DNA from: JANQKX01 sp039028695
Lineage (GTDB): Bacteria > Pseudomonadota > Alphaproteobacteria > Kiloniellales > Kiloniellaceae
Reading direction: 5' to 3'
NCBI GenBank assembly: GCA_039028695.1
Contig: JBCCHN010000011.1
Location: forward strand, 10,666-74,665
Length of the DNA stretch: 64,000 nt
The first letter of the stretch is position 1. Every line of letters starts with the position of its first letter. The position numbers were made by a program, and so were the translations under genes. The notes below the pieces were generated by a model. It saw only the letters and a list, made by a program, of their open reading frames with translations. It searched no databases and was not told the origin of the DNA. Positions 38,192 through 49,374 of the stretch are shown here, one piece after another.

Positions 38192-38605
38192 TCTAACGCG
38201 AACGGGTGTCCGTTTTATCAGCGATCTAATCGACTAGGCTGCCAATTACCGCCTTTCAGCTAGGTCGGCGGAGCGGCGCTTCTCTAAATCAGATCTTCTG
38301 ATTCGGTGTCGTTCGAGGTTGAAGTGGTTGTGAATCGAGCTGTGGGCCGACGCGAACTTATGCACGGTCTTGAGATCCCGAAACTGGGTCATGGCCCCGT
38401 TCCGTCGTCGAATCGAAGCCGCGAACTTGGGAACAAGCCTATTCCATCAGAACCAAACGGTCTCATGGCAAACATCAAACCTTCGCTGGAAGTGGAGGTC
38501 CTCGACCCGGCGCAAAGTCGGTGAAAAGTGGAATTACATCATCACCGTTGCGCGGATCACTTCGGGCAATGAATTGAAATAGCTGATGGACCTTTTCATC
38601 CCAAT
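38192..38605. mobile_element. Internally deleted IS6-family derivative
   Basis: The first ~210 bp match the left part of the IS6 copy at 42148 almost base for base (TCTAACGCGAACGGGTGTCC onward). After a junction near 38405 the sequence matches the right part (CCATCAGAACC, ACATCATCACCGTTG, CACTTCGGGCAATGA). About 333 bp of transposase core are missing. The terminal inverted repeats are not recognisable, so both tips seem lost. The copy is non-coding. The gap 38606-38680 shows nothing else. Confidence 0.75.
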
Positions 38606-38680
38606 ACGTTGGAAAATTGCTCCGCGCCTTTTCAAGTCATATTCTATGGATAAAGTTTTGCGGACCAGTAACCCGCGCAC

Positions 38681-38713
38681 AAAAAAGTCTGAGCGAGACT
38701 AGCTCGCTCAGAC
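38681..38713 (-). terminator. Rho-independent terminator of katG
   Basis: A perfect 11-bp stem (GTCTGAGCGAG with CTCGCTCAGAC) and a five-base loop lie 32 bp beyond the katG stop. On the minus strand the stem is followed by six T residues. Confidence 0.88.
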
Positions 38714-38744
38714 CAAAAAGATGACAAGCCTTCATACCGGCGTT

Positions 38745-40943
<2,199 letters not shown>

Positions 40944-40951
40944 TCAATAAC

Positions 40952-40972
40952 GATTTAAGATTATCTTAAATC
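40952..40972. promoter_or_regulatory. Perfect palindrome in the katG-oxyR intergenic region
   Basis: Arms GATTTAAGAT and ATCTTAAATC surround a single T, 39 bp upstream of the katG start codon. It has the T-N11-A symmetry of LysR operators and is the best candidate OxyR site, though its centre AAGATTATCTT also resembles Fur/PerR-family boxes. ATAG and CTAT elements of the OxyR type lie at 40930-40935 and 40971-40974. Confidence 0.55.
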
Positions 40973-41100
40973 TATGCGATCAAGGCCTGAAAGTAGAGGC
41001 GACACTTGAAAATGTGAAATCGATTAATTTTATGAGTTTAATCGGCAATTGTGATTATATGAAAGATCAGCATCGAAACTTCTTCCCATAGGCACACCTC

Positions 41101-42024
41101 ATGAATCTAAGAGACTTAGAATATCTTGTTGCTGTAGCTGACGAGCTACATTTCGGACGTGCGGCTGAGCGCTGCAACGCCAGCCAGCCTGCTCTCAGCG
41201 GCCAGTTACGGAAACTGGAAGACAATCTGGGCGTTAAGCTCTTCGAACGCACCAAGCGTCATGTGCGCATAACGGAGGTTGGCGCTGAAATCGCTGAAAT
41301 TGCTCAAGATATCTTAAAAAAGGTTGGTTTAATGAGGGAAGTCGCCCTCTCCAACGCAGATCCTCTAAGCGGGTCTTTTACGCTTGGTGCGCCGCCAACC
41401 ATCGGCCCTTATATTGCGCCGCTTTTGTTAAAGTCGGCAAAACATTATATGCCTAATCTGCGATTGGAGCTTGTTGAAGACCTTACCCAAAATCTCGAAC
41501 AACAGCTCTCAGACGGTGACCTTGATGCCGCCCTGCTTGCAACACACCCCACGCATATGACCCTGGCAGAAATCGCTCTTTACGATGAGCCCTTCTGGGT
41601 CGCGCTGCCCCGTGATCACAGTATGGCTGATGAGGATGCATTGGATGCATCGGCAATCAATCCTAGCGAGTTGCTTCTTCTTGCAGATGGGCATTGTCTT
41701 CGAGATCAAATCTATGAAGCCTGCAAAATCAAAACTTCATCAGCAAAAGGCGATAAGGGCCCGAAGACCCAGCGAACCAGTCTTTCAACGATACTCACAC
41801 TCGTGGGATCGGGTATGGGGGTGACATTGGTGCCGGCCACGAGTCTCTCGGGTTCATGGGTAACAGATGGCGGAGTTGTGGTTCGCCCGGAACGAAGCGG
41901 TACCGCGGGGCGCAAGGTATGGTTAGTGCACAGGAAGGCTTATCATCGTATGCCTTTGGTCGAAAAACTTGCAGACGTGATTGTAGCGTCAATGCCAAAC
42001 ACTGTGACCCCAACGAGGCGATAG
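41101..42024 (+). CDS. oxyR: Hydrogen-peroxide sensor/activator OxyR
   Basis: This 307-residue LysR protein has an HTH at about residues 18-38 (FGRAAERCNASQPALSGQLRKLED). The two redox cysteines that form the activating disulfide are conserved at exactly the E. coli positions, Cys199 and Cys208, in GHCLRDQIYEAC. The C-terminal segment GSGMGVTLVPATSL is typical. It is divergent from katG and separated from it by 187 bp, the classical arrangement for peroxide-induced control. This is a firm assignment. Confidence 0.95.
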   Translation: MNLRDLEYLVAVADELHFGRAAERCNASQPALSGQLRKLEDNLGVKLFERTKRHVRITEVGAEIAEIAQDILKKVGLMREVALSNADPLSGSFTLGAPPTIGPYIAPLLLKSAKHYMPNLRLELVEDLTQNLEQQLSDGDLDAALLATHPTHMTLAEIALYDEPFWVALPRDHSMADEDALDASAINPSELLLLADGHCLRDQIYEACKIKTSSAKGDKGPKTQRTSLSTILTLVGSGMGVTLVPATSLSGSWVTDGGVVVRPERSGTAGRKVWLVHRKAYHRMPLVEKLADVIVASMPNTVTPTRR

Positions 42025-42130
42025 CGATTCGTCCAGCAATCCACCATTCTATTCAAATTGATCAGCCTTTTCAGACTAAAGACATGGCTCGGTAGCTGTT
42101 GTTTCAAGTCCCTTTGATTCAGCAAAAAAG

Positions 42131-42946
42131 GGCTTTGGTGCTGTCGGTCTAACGCGAACGGGTGTCCGTTTTATCAGCGATCTAATCGACTAGGCTGCCA
42201 ATCACCGCCATTCAGCTAGGTCGGCGGAGCGGCCCTTCTTGAAATCAGATCTTCTGATTCGGTGTCGTTCGAGGCTGAAATGGTTGTGGATTGAGGCATT
42301 GGCCGAAGCGAACTTCTGTAGGGTCCGGATATCCCGAAACCGGGCCATAGCCCCCTACCTTCGTCGAAACGGCTGGTGAGAGTTTTCGGCCCTGTTGTTC
42401 AGCCAGCGGCCGCAAAGCTGTCGGTTGGCGATGCTCATTTCCTTCATCGCTGCGCCATAGGAGCGCAAGCGATCCGTGACGATTTGGTTCGGGCGGCCAT
42501 ATCGTATCATGGCCTTTTTTAGGAACGTTAGGGCTGCCTGACGATCCCGGCGCTTGGTGGCATAGGCTTCAAGCACCTCCCCTTCATGATCAACCGCCCG
42601 CCACAGATAGTGTGTTTGGCCATTGATCATTACAAAGACCTCATTCAGGTGCCAGCGCCATTGGGGGACGGCAGGGAATGCATGTTTGCGGCGCTGCCGG
42701 ATCTCAGCCGCGAACATGTGACCAAACCTATTCCACCAGAACCGCACAGTCTCATGGCAGATGTCGATGCCCCGCTCATGCAAAAGGTCTTCCGCCTGAC
42801 GCAGGGACAAGGGAAAGCGGATGTACATCATCACCGTCAAGCGGATCACTTAGGGGGATGAGTTGAAGTACCGGAAGGGATTTTTCATCCCGAGAGGCTA
42901 GAAACCAGCTCGGCGTCGATTCAAGGCATTTTGCTCTGACAAAGCC
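42131..42946 (-). mobile_element. IS6-family insertion sequence, near full length, inactive
   Basis: An 816-bp element is bounded by imperfect inverted repeats: GGCTTTGGTGCTG at 42131 and, at the right end, the complement of CTCTGACAAAGCC ending at 42946. It encloses one transposase reading frame on the minus strand (42202-42888). Size and GGCTTTG-type ends fit the IS6 family. I see no matching 8-bp target duplication. It lies directly after oxyR. Confidence 0.75.
42202..42888 (-). pseudogene. IS6-family transposase with two nonsense codons
   Basis: From ATG 42888 the frame runs 228 codons without a frameshift but is broken by TAA at codon 13 (42850-42852, where other copies in this window read GAA) and TAG at codon 178 (42355-42357). 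Between and beyond the stops the IS6 pattern is intact: YIRFPLSLRQAEDLLHERGIDICHETVRFWW, RAVDHEGEVLEAYATKRRDRQAA, VTDRLRSYGAAMKE and LNNRAENSHQPFRRR. The second catalytic Asp and the Glu are present, but the first Asp is replaced by Asn (WHLNE instead of WHLDE). The protein cannot be active. Confidence 0.88.
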
Positions 42947-43103
42947 AAAAGCGGAAATCAAACAATCAAATATCTATGGTCGTGATCCTGTCCACAAATG
43001 TCCCAAAACCAAAGATGAGTGTCATCTCACATTTTAGTCCCTATTGTTGGTTTTCGTATTTTTTGGCATGAGGAAAAAGATCACGTTCAAAAATGGAACC
43101 GCC

Positions 43104-43922
43104 TCACGCCGCGACAAAGGCGTTGTCGCCTTCTTCAATCCGATTTTCAATGTGCTCTCGCACGTAAGCAGATACATCCGGACTATCCAACGGAAACCAC
43201 CCGCAACCTTTCAAAGCGTTGTATCGGTTCACAGTGCGCCCGAGAAACTGGAAAATCGATCTGTAGCATGAGATATCTTGAACGGAGTCTGTTGTACTGC
43301 CCACACTCAATCCCGAGAAGAACTGTTCTCGATGGGTTGTGGTTGCATAGAGTGTCGTATTCCAAATTGTGTGCCCTAGAAACCTCTCCCGTTCTGTAAT
43401 GTACAGTCGATGCCCGGAATAGTATGCAATTCCATCAAACTTCTGAACGCTCGCTGCGACGTTTTTTTCACCGTGGGTCCGTTCAATAGTTTTTGTGCCT
43501 ACTACGCCATCAACTTCGAACAAGTGGATTAAGGTCCGCTGGATCAGACTAATCCGGCCCTTAACGACGAAGTGATTGTAGTAATATCCAAGGAACGACG
43601 CTAAGTCCTTGCTCGCTTGTGAGCGGGCCCACAATTCCGACTCAATGGCGGATTTGTACGGGCGCGATCTTGATATGGATTCCGGTGGCCGTATTGCTAC
43701 AAGATTCCGAAACTCGGAATGAGGAAGCAACAGTTCCCAGTCTTCTAAACCAAAGTGATCACATATCCGCTGAAGACTGCGAAATGTAGGGAACGTCTTA
43801 CCGGAGAGATACTTTGTGAACTGTTGTCTGGAAATGCCGATATGCCGACATACGTCACTGATCGAGCGGCTGTAGCCAACCAACAATCGCAGATTATTGG
43901 GCAGGTGATTTTTCTCTTTCAT
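43104..43922 (-). CDS. HTH (Cro/C1-type) transcriptional regulator
   Basis: This is a 272-residue protein. The N-terminal HTH covers about residues 18-60 (SISDVCRHIGISRQQFTKYLSGKTFPTFRSLQRICDHFGL), typical of XRE-type DNA binding. The remaining 200 residues form an unrecognised domain with several beta-rich stretches (YYNHFVVKGRISLIQRTLIHLFEVDG, FDGIAYYSGHRLYITERE), possibly a ligand-sensing domain. It is divergent from the peptide/opine transporter and amidase operon 219 bp away, with an inverted repeat between them, and is probably their regulator. Confidence 0.75.
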   Translation of the reverse strand: MKEKNHLPNNLRLLVGYSRSISDVCRHIGISRQQFTKYLSGKTFPTFRSLQRICDHFGLEDWELLLPHSEFRNLVAIRPPESISRSRPYKSAIESELWARSQASKDLASFLGYYYNHFVVKGRISLIQRTLIHLFEVDGVVGTKTIERTHGEKNVAASVQKFDGIAYYSGHRLYITERERFLGHTIWNTTLYATTTHREQFFSGLSVGSTTDSVQDISCYRSIFQFLGRTVNRYNALKGCGWFPLDSPDVSAYVREHIENRIEEGDNAFVAA

Positions 43923-43949
43923 CTATACATCCGCACAAAGTTAAGATTT

Positions 43950-43991
43950 TTTGACGCGAAAAGAATAATAAGATTAACAAGTAGCGTCAAA
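43950..43991. promoter_or_regulatory. Spaced inverted repeat TTTGACGC ... GCGTCAAA
   Basis: Perfect 8-bp arms at 43950-43957 and 43984-43991, with 26 bases between, lie in the divergent region between the HTH regulator (start 43922) and the transporter operon. The arm spacing puts them about three helical turns apart, as for a dimer-of-dimers operator. Binding by the neighbouring regulator is inference. Confidence 0.5.
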
Positions 43992-44141
43992 TTTGCTTCT
44001 TTGTTCCATTCAATTTGGCCTCACGTTGCGGCATACTTTGTACTAATGGGCTCAGAGAAGCTCTGCAATAATCCCGTCCCAATGAGCCTAGATTAGGGGT
44101 TTAAGACTGGGGCTAAACAAACAGAAGGAGGCTTCCAGAAA

Positions 44142-45695
44142 ATGTTTGTATTACACAAACTGAGAGAATCTGCCCGCTCGCTTGGACGAACAGCAACTCT
44201 TTTCGCCATATCACTTGTCCTAGCGACCGGTATGGTGACCTCGGCCAAAAGTGAGGAATTGAACATTCGTTTGGGAGAAGATTTTACGACACTTGATCCG
44301 GCTTTTTGGCAAAGTGGTGCCGATTTAACCATGATCAATGTTCTGTTTCCAAAACTGATCGAGTTCAAGTCTGACACGACCTGGGAATGGGAACTACAGG
44401 CAGCGGAATCCATAGAGCAAGTGGATGATCTAACGATTAAATTCAAACTGAAACCTGGCTTGATGTGGACCGATGGCTACGGCGAGGTAACGACCGAGGA
44501 TGTGAAATACTCCTACGAGCGTTACATAGATCCGGAGCTGGAGTCACCTATCATAGGAGACTGGCTACCGCTTAAAGAGGTGGAAATTGTTGATAAATAC
44601 AATGGTATTATTCACCTGAAAGAGCCTTTTGCGCCAATTTGGTGGAGCACATTACCTTATTCAAGTGGAGCGATTGTTTCGAAAAAGGCGACGGAGGAGG
44701 CCGGCGGCAAATTCACGACTGACCCGGGTGCCACTGCTGGTGCGTACAAGATCGAATCCTGGGAGCCTCGTGAGAAGACCGTGCTCGTTCCCCATGAGGG
44801 TTGGAACGGCCCCAAGGCAGGGTTTGATCGCATTACAATCTTGCCTATTCAGGAAACCAAATCAGCAGAAATTGCTTTCGAAGCCGGGGAAATCGACATA
44901 ACGGAAGTTTCCATTGGCTCCGTACCAAACCTCAAGGAATCGCTCCCTGCCGGGGGCGTCTTGGATATACGCCCGACTGCGGACTACACTTTCGTTGGCA
45001 TTAATATTGCCAATGAAAAACTGACTGATCCCCGTGTTCGACAAGCTATCATCAAGGCGATCGATGTGGATACGATCTTGCAAGGAGCCTACTTCGGCGT
45101 GCCAGAACGGGGGAATGGCCTGGTCGCACCAGGGCTTATTGGGCACACTGGGAATGACCCCGCGCCGCGCGATGTTGAGGGCGCTCGCGCATTGCTGGAA
45201 GAAGCGGGTGTAAGTGATCTCAGTCTTGAGATGGATGTCCTAAACACGGCTGAATTTGTGACGGCTGCGCAGATCATTCAGGCCAATCTGGCGGAAATCG
45301 GAATCAGCTTGCAAATTAATCAACTTGATTCTGGCACGTATTGGAATGTGGCGTACGATAAAAAGGAGGCCCTTGAGTTAACCCTGATTAGTTACACGAG
45401 CCCACCAGACCCATCATGGTCAACGCAATGGTTCCTTCGCGACCAAAAGGGTATTTGGAATTGGGTATGGTTTGACAGCGAAGAATTCGACAATTTGCAT
45501 TATGCTGCGTTGAAGGAAGCCGATGTAGATGAGCGGGCATCTATGTACTTCCGCATGCAGGAGGTTATGGACGAGTCTGGCGGCTTTTTATGGATTATGC
45601 ATCCGCCTAGTGTGATCTTGTATCGCGATACCCTTGTTCCAGGCCTCTATCCGAATGGAGGATTGAGGTTATCGGCCTTCCAGCCCGCCAATTAG
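44142..45695 (+). CDS. ABC transporter substrate-binding protein, peptide/opine (SBP family 5)
   Basis: This 517-residue periplasmic protein follows a strong AGAAGGAGG ribosome site. The signal peptide ends near residue 38 (VTSAKSEE). SBP-5 features are LDPAFWQSGADLTMINVLFPKLIEF, the FKLKPGLMWTDGYGEVTTEDVKYSYERY block, GAYKIESWEPREKTVL, and RVRQAIIKAIDVDTIL written here as DPRVRQAIIKAID. It delivers oligopeptides, opines or similar compounds to the permeases encoded downstream. A terminator follows immediately, which would make this protein more abundant than the membrane parts, as is usual. Confidence 0.9.
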   Translation: MFVLHKLRESARSLGRTATLFAISLVLATGMVTSAKSEELNIRLGEDFTTLDPAFWQSGADLTMINVLFPKLIEFKSDTTWEWELQAAESIEQVDDLTIKFKLKPGLMWTDGYGEVTTEDVKYSYERYIDPELESPIIGDWLPLKEVEIVDKYNGIIHLKEPFAPIWWSTLPYSSGAIVSKKATEEAGGKFTTDPGATAGAYKIESWEPREKTVLVPHEGWNGPKAGFDRITILPIQETKSAEIAFEAGEIDITEVSIGSVPNLKESLPAGGVLDIRPTADYTFVGINIANEKLTDPRVRQAIIKAIDVDTILQGAYFGVPERGNGLVAPGLIGHTGNDPAPRDVEGARALLEEAGVSDLSLEMDVLNTAEFVTAAQIIQANLAEIGISLQINQLDSGTYWNVAYDKKEALELTLISYTSPPDPSWSTQWFLRDQKGIWNWVWFDSEEFDNLHYAALKEADVDERASMYFRMQEVMDESGGFLWIMHPPSVILYRDTLVPGLYPNGGLRLSAFQPAN

Positions 45696-45709
45696 ATCAA
45701 TCAAGTGCG

Positions 45710-45742
45710 AAAAAGGGTCAGCATTTTTGTTGACCCTTTTTT
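45710..45742 (+). terminator. Rho-independent terminator after the binding-protein gene
   Basis: AAAAAGGGTCA and TGACCCTTTTT arms flank a 10-base loop and end in a run of six T. It begins 15 bp past the stop of the binding-protein gene and lies before the permeases, so it probably attenuates rather than ends operon transcription. Confidence 0.82.
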
Positions 45743-45847
45743 AACCCTGCGATGTGTCATTTTGCAGTGTTAACCTGGTTGCTGCGTTGAGATAATCGAC
45801 TCGATAGATTTCCTGTTTCATAATCGCTACGGACCTAAAGTCATCGC

Positions 45848-46792
45848 ATGTTAACCTATACGATCCAGAGAATTTTGCTGGCGATCCTAATTGTGGCGAT
45901 GGCCGTGGCGACAATGTTCCTGATGATCCATGCCGTGCCCGGAGACCCTGCAAATGTCATGCTTGGTCCCAGGGCTACACCGGAAATTAAAGCGGCATTG
46001 CGAGCCAGATTGCATCTGGACGAACCGATGACGACGCAACTTTACTACTTTTTTAGTGGGCTGGTTCAGGGTGATTTTGGTTTCGATCTCCGCTCAAATC
46101 GGCCCGTTCTCGACATCGTGTTGGAGCAGTTTCCCCACACTTTAATTCTCGTGGGCTCGGCACTTATTGTTTCCACCATTGGGATACCGGTAGGCTGTTA
46201 CGCCGCAATCCACCGAAATGGTATATTTGATAGGGTAGCAGGAACGGTTTCTGTATCAATTATCGCAATGCCGGCGATTGTGGTCGGCCTTTATATGTTG
46301 TTGTTCTTCTCGGTGAAATTGAGGCTATTTCCCGTTATCGGCGCTGGAAACAGCGGAAATTGGCTCGATTATCTTTGGCATCTGGTCTTGCCGGTTCTGA
46401 CCATCGGCATCGCCTGGATCGGTTACATATCCCGAATTGTTCGCGCATCAATGATTGAAGTCATGAGCCAAAATCACGTCCGAATGGCCCATGCATTTGG
46501 TCTACCTGAGGCTAAGATTATCAGCCGCTACGCACTTCGTATTGCTGTGTTGCCGTCGATCACGATGCTTGGTGTCGCCATCGCCTTCATTTTTTCCAGT
46601 ACTGTAATTGCCGAGATTATTTTTGCGCGCCCCGGGATCGGTCGGCTGTTGTATGAATCTGTTCTAAGCCGAAATTACCCGCTGGTTATGGGAACAGTTC
46701 TTTTTAGTACAATTTTCATCGTTGGGGGAACGACAATAGCAGACCTGATAAACGCCATGCTGGATCCCAGAGCAAGAAAGGACCCGGGCTGA
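45848..46792 (+). CDS. ABC transporter permease, DppB type
   Basis: This is a 314-residue inner-membrane protein with six helices. The N-terminal YTIQRILLAILIVAMAVATMFLMIHAVPGDPA is the DppB/OppB hallmark. The EAA loop is RAFGLPEAKIISRYALRIAVLPSI in its local form (MAHAFGLPEAKIISRYALR), and HARPGIGRLLYESVLSRNYP appears as FARPGIGRLLYESV. It pairs with the next gene to form the translocation channel. The stop overlaps the next start by one base. Confidence 0.92.
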   Translation: MLTYTIQRILLAILIVAMAVATMFLMIHAVPGDPANVMLGPRATPEIKAALRARLHLDEPMTTQLYYFFSGLVQGDFGFDLRSNRPVLDIVLEQFPHTLILVGSALIVSTIGIPVGCYAAIHRNGIFDRVAGTVSVSIIAMPAIVVGLYMLLFFSVKLRLFPVIGAGNSGNWLDYLWHLVLPVLTIGIAWIGYISRIVRASMIEVMSQNHVRMAHAFGLPEAKIISRYALRIAVLPSITMLGVAIAFIFSSTVIAEIIFARPGIGRLLYESVLSRNYPLVMGTVLFSTIFIVGGTTIADLINAMLDPRARKDPG

Positions 46793-47676
46793 TGGCTATT
46801 CTGGAGCCGGCGAAATCAGAAGTGGCTGGACGTGGTGACGTGCGCGCGGTTTTGCGCCGGCTAGTGACGGATCCTATGGGGCTCATTGGCCTGGTGATTG
46901 TTATCAGTTTTATCGCAACCGCCCTATTCGCGAACATTCTGGCGCCGTATGACCCTGACAAGATTGACATTCTGAACAAGTTGCAAGGCCCTAGCCTTGA
47001 GCACCTATTTGGCACTGATCAGTTGGGTAGAGATACCTTGTCGCGGCTTATCTACGGGGCCCAGATAGCTTTGATGGTGGCCGCTGTTTCTATCGGGATC
47101 GCCGTTGTGATCGGTTCAATTCTCGGCTCAATAGCTGGTTATGGGCCCAGTTGGCTTGATTCTGTTATCATGTTGTTGTTCGACACGATCCGGTCTTATC
47201 CCGTAATCATGTTTGCCCTTGCGGTTGTTGTGCTTTTTGGCCCGAGTCTTACCACCATTATGGCTATTGTAATCGCAACCTCATTTCCCACCTATGGTCG
47301 TTTGATGCGGACCCAGACACAGACTCTTCGAAATGCTGAACATGTGCTGTCTGCTCGTGCATTGGGGATATCCACCCCTCTAATCCTGATGCGCCATATT
47401 TTACCAAACACGATTGGTCCAGTACTGATTGTTGCCAGTATGGACATTCCATTCGTTATTGGGATTGAGGCGGTATTGAGCTTCCTTGGTTTGGGCGTGC
47501 GGCCACCAACCCCCAGCTGGGGCAGTATACTGAACGATGGATTTACCTATATTCGAAATTCTTCATGGATTCTGTTTAGCGCTGGTGCGCCGCTAATACT
47601 GGTGACAATCGGGTTTACTTTTTTGGGTGAACAACTGCGTGATACTCTGGATCCCAAACTCGGCAGGGGCCGATGA
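46792..47676 (+). CDS. ABC transporter permease, DppC type
   Basis: This 294-residue protein has an N-terminal helix, the DppC signature HLFGTDQLGRDTLSRLIYGAQIAL and the EAA loop SARALGISTPLILMRHILPNTIGPVLIV. The closing segment FLGLGVRPPTPSWGSILNDG is typical. It forms a heterodimer with the preceding permease. Start overlaps the upstream stop; its own stop overlaps the ATPase start (ATGATG at 47673), so all are translationally coupled. Confidence 0.92.
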   Translation: MAILEPAKSEVAGRGDVRAVLRRLVTDPMGLIGLVIVISFIATALFANILAPYDPDKIDILNKLQGPSLEHLFGTDQLGRDTLSRLIYGAQIALMVAAVSIGIAVVIGSILGSIAGYGPSWLDSVIMLLFDTIRSYPVIMFALAVVVLFGPSLTTIMAIVIATSFPTYGRLMRTQTQTLRNAEHVLSARALGISTPLILMRHILPNTIGPVLIVASMDIPFVIGIEAVLSFLGLGVRPPTPSWGSILNDGFTYIRNSSWILFSAGAPLILVTIGFTFLGEQLRDTLDPKLGRGR

Positions 47677-49358
47677 TGTCAACGTCAGTCGACAAAGTTT
47701 TGGAAGTTTGTGGGCTAACGGTGGAATACGCAGGTAAACCTGCAACGAAATCCGTGGACATGAGGGTCGAGAAGGGTCGAATTGTCGGCGTGGTCGGCGA
47801 GAGTGGTAGCGGTAAGTCCACCCTCATATCGGCCGTTATCGGATTGCTTCCCACCTCCGCCCGCATTGCCAAGGGAAGCATATTCTTCGGCGGGCGAGAT
47901 CTTGCACGGCTGTCGCCGAACGATTTCAGGGATGTTCGAGGACGTCGAATATCCATGGTTTCCCAAGACCCGCTGAGTGCCTTGAACCCAGTTTTGACGG
48001 TCGGTGAGCACCTAATGGATATCCAGTTTCGCGAAAGCATAAGCAACAGCCAAAAAAGGGAAAGGGCAATCGAGGCTCTGGAATCTGTGCATATGCCGGA
48101 CCCAGAATCGCGCTTGTCAATGTATCCTCATGAACTGTCGGGCGGCCAAAAACAGCGTGTTTCAATTGCCATGGCGATCATGATGAAACCCGAGCTCCTG
48201 ATCGCTGACGAACCGACCACGGCCCTGGATGCCACATTGGAAGTGGAGATCATCGCGCTCCTGAAAGAATTGCAGAGAGACATTGGATGCGCGATGATTT
48301 TTGTCACCCACCATTTGGGTGTGGTTGCCTCCCTTTGCGACGACGTCGTTGTCATGTACGACGGTGTCGTCGAGGAGTCCGGAACGGTTCAAGAAGTGTT
48401 TCGCCACCCACAGAGTAGTTATACAAGTAAACTCCTGCGGTGCGATCCAGCACAGATTGCTGAGAAGTGTCGTCGACTACCCACCATGCACACGCCGGAT
48501 GAGAAGGTGGTGGAAGATAAAGATTCCGCTAGGCGCCGCATTGCCTTCGACGAAGAACCAATTCTGAAAATAGATGATCTGGTCGTAAAATTCCGTAAGC
48601 CCTTTGCTTTGTCTAATATTTTAGATCGAAGCCAGCCATCCGAAATCATCGCTGTAAACAATGTGTGCCTCAATCTTGCCAGAGGTGAGACATTGGCGAT
48701 AGTTGGTGAAAGTGGATCGGGCAAAACGACCTTGATCCGCTCCATAATGCAATTGGTCAGAGCTCAATCGGGGACAATTGAGTTCGCCGGCAGGTCGACG
48801 CTGAACACATCTCGAAAGAACTTGAATTCTGTGCGGCGCGATATTGCCTTGGTATTTCAGGATCCCATTGGAAGCCTTAGCCCCAGAATGACAGTGGGTA
48901 ATTGTGTTCGAGAAGCACTGCGACATGGAGCGGCTCAACCGGAATCGGAGCTGCATGAAATTGAGAGGCTTCTGACACTGGTTGGCCTTGGGGTTGAATT
49001 TGCGCAGCGTTATCCACATGAGCTTTCCGGTGGCCAGGCACGCAGGGTCTGCGTCGCGCGGGCATTGGCACAAGAACCCAAAATGATAATCGCCGATGAA
49101 CCGACTGCGGGCTTGGATGTTTCGATACAAGGTGAAATTTTAAATCTCTTAGCAGAACTCCAGGACGAGCTTCAACTGCCAATACTAATAGTTACCCATA
49201 ACCTAAATGTCGTGCGCCATATCAGTGACAGAATGGTGATTATGCTCATGGGAAAGATTGTCGAGCATGGGCCGACGGAGGAGATATTCTTAAACCCCCA
49301 GCATGACTACACACGCAGACTATTGGATTCAAATCATCATCCGCTTCCTAGTTTGTGA
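47673..49358 (+). CDS. Fused double ATP-binding protein (DppD-DppF type)
   Basis: This 561-residue protein contains two complete ABC domains. The first (about 1-260) has GESGSGKST, LSGGQKQRVSIAMAIMMKPELLIADEPTTALDAT and the switch His in VTHHLG. The second (about 300-555) has GESGSGKTT, LSGGQARRVCVARALAQEPKMIIADEPTAGLDVS and VTHNLN. It energises the peptide/opine-type transporter with the two permeases. The fusion replaces separate dppD and dppF genes, as in GsiA-type systems. It is followed by the amidases after 16 bp. Confidence 0.92.
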   Translation: MMSTSVDKVLEVCGLTVEYAGKPATKSVDMRVEKGRIVGVVGESGSGKSTLISAVIGLLPTSARIAKGSIFFGGRDLARLSPNDFRDVRGRRISMVSQDPLSALNPVLTVGEHLMDIQFRESISNSQKRERAIEALESVHMPDPESRLSMYPHELSGGQKQRVSIAMAIMMKPELLIADEPTTALDATLEVEIIALLKELQRDIGCAMIFVTHHLGVVASLCDDVVVMYDGVVEESGTVQEVFRHPQSSYTSKLLRCDPAQIAEKCRRLPTMHTPDEKVVEDKDSARRRIAFDEEPILKIDDLVVKFRKPFALSNILDRSQPSEIIAVNNVCLNLARGETLAIVGESGSGKTTLIRSIMQLVRAQSGTIEFAGRSTLNTSRKNLNSVRRDIALVFQDPIGSLSPRMTVGNCVREALRHGAAQPESELHEIERLLTLVGLGVEFAQRYPHELSGGQARRVCVARALAQEPKMIIADEPTAGLDVSIQGEILNLLAELQDELQLPILIVTHNLNVVRHISDRMVIMLMGKIVEHGPTEEIFLNPQHDYTRRLLDSNHHPLPSL

Positions 49359-49374
49359 CTCTGAGAGCCTGCTC

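Noticed and set aside
42123..42954. 8-bp target duplication around the IS6 element.
   Set aside because: The flanking octamers CAAAAAAG and AAAAGCGG do not match, so no duplication is claimed.
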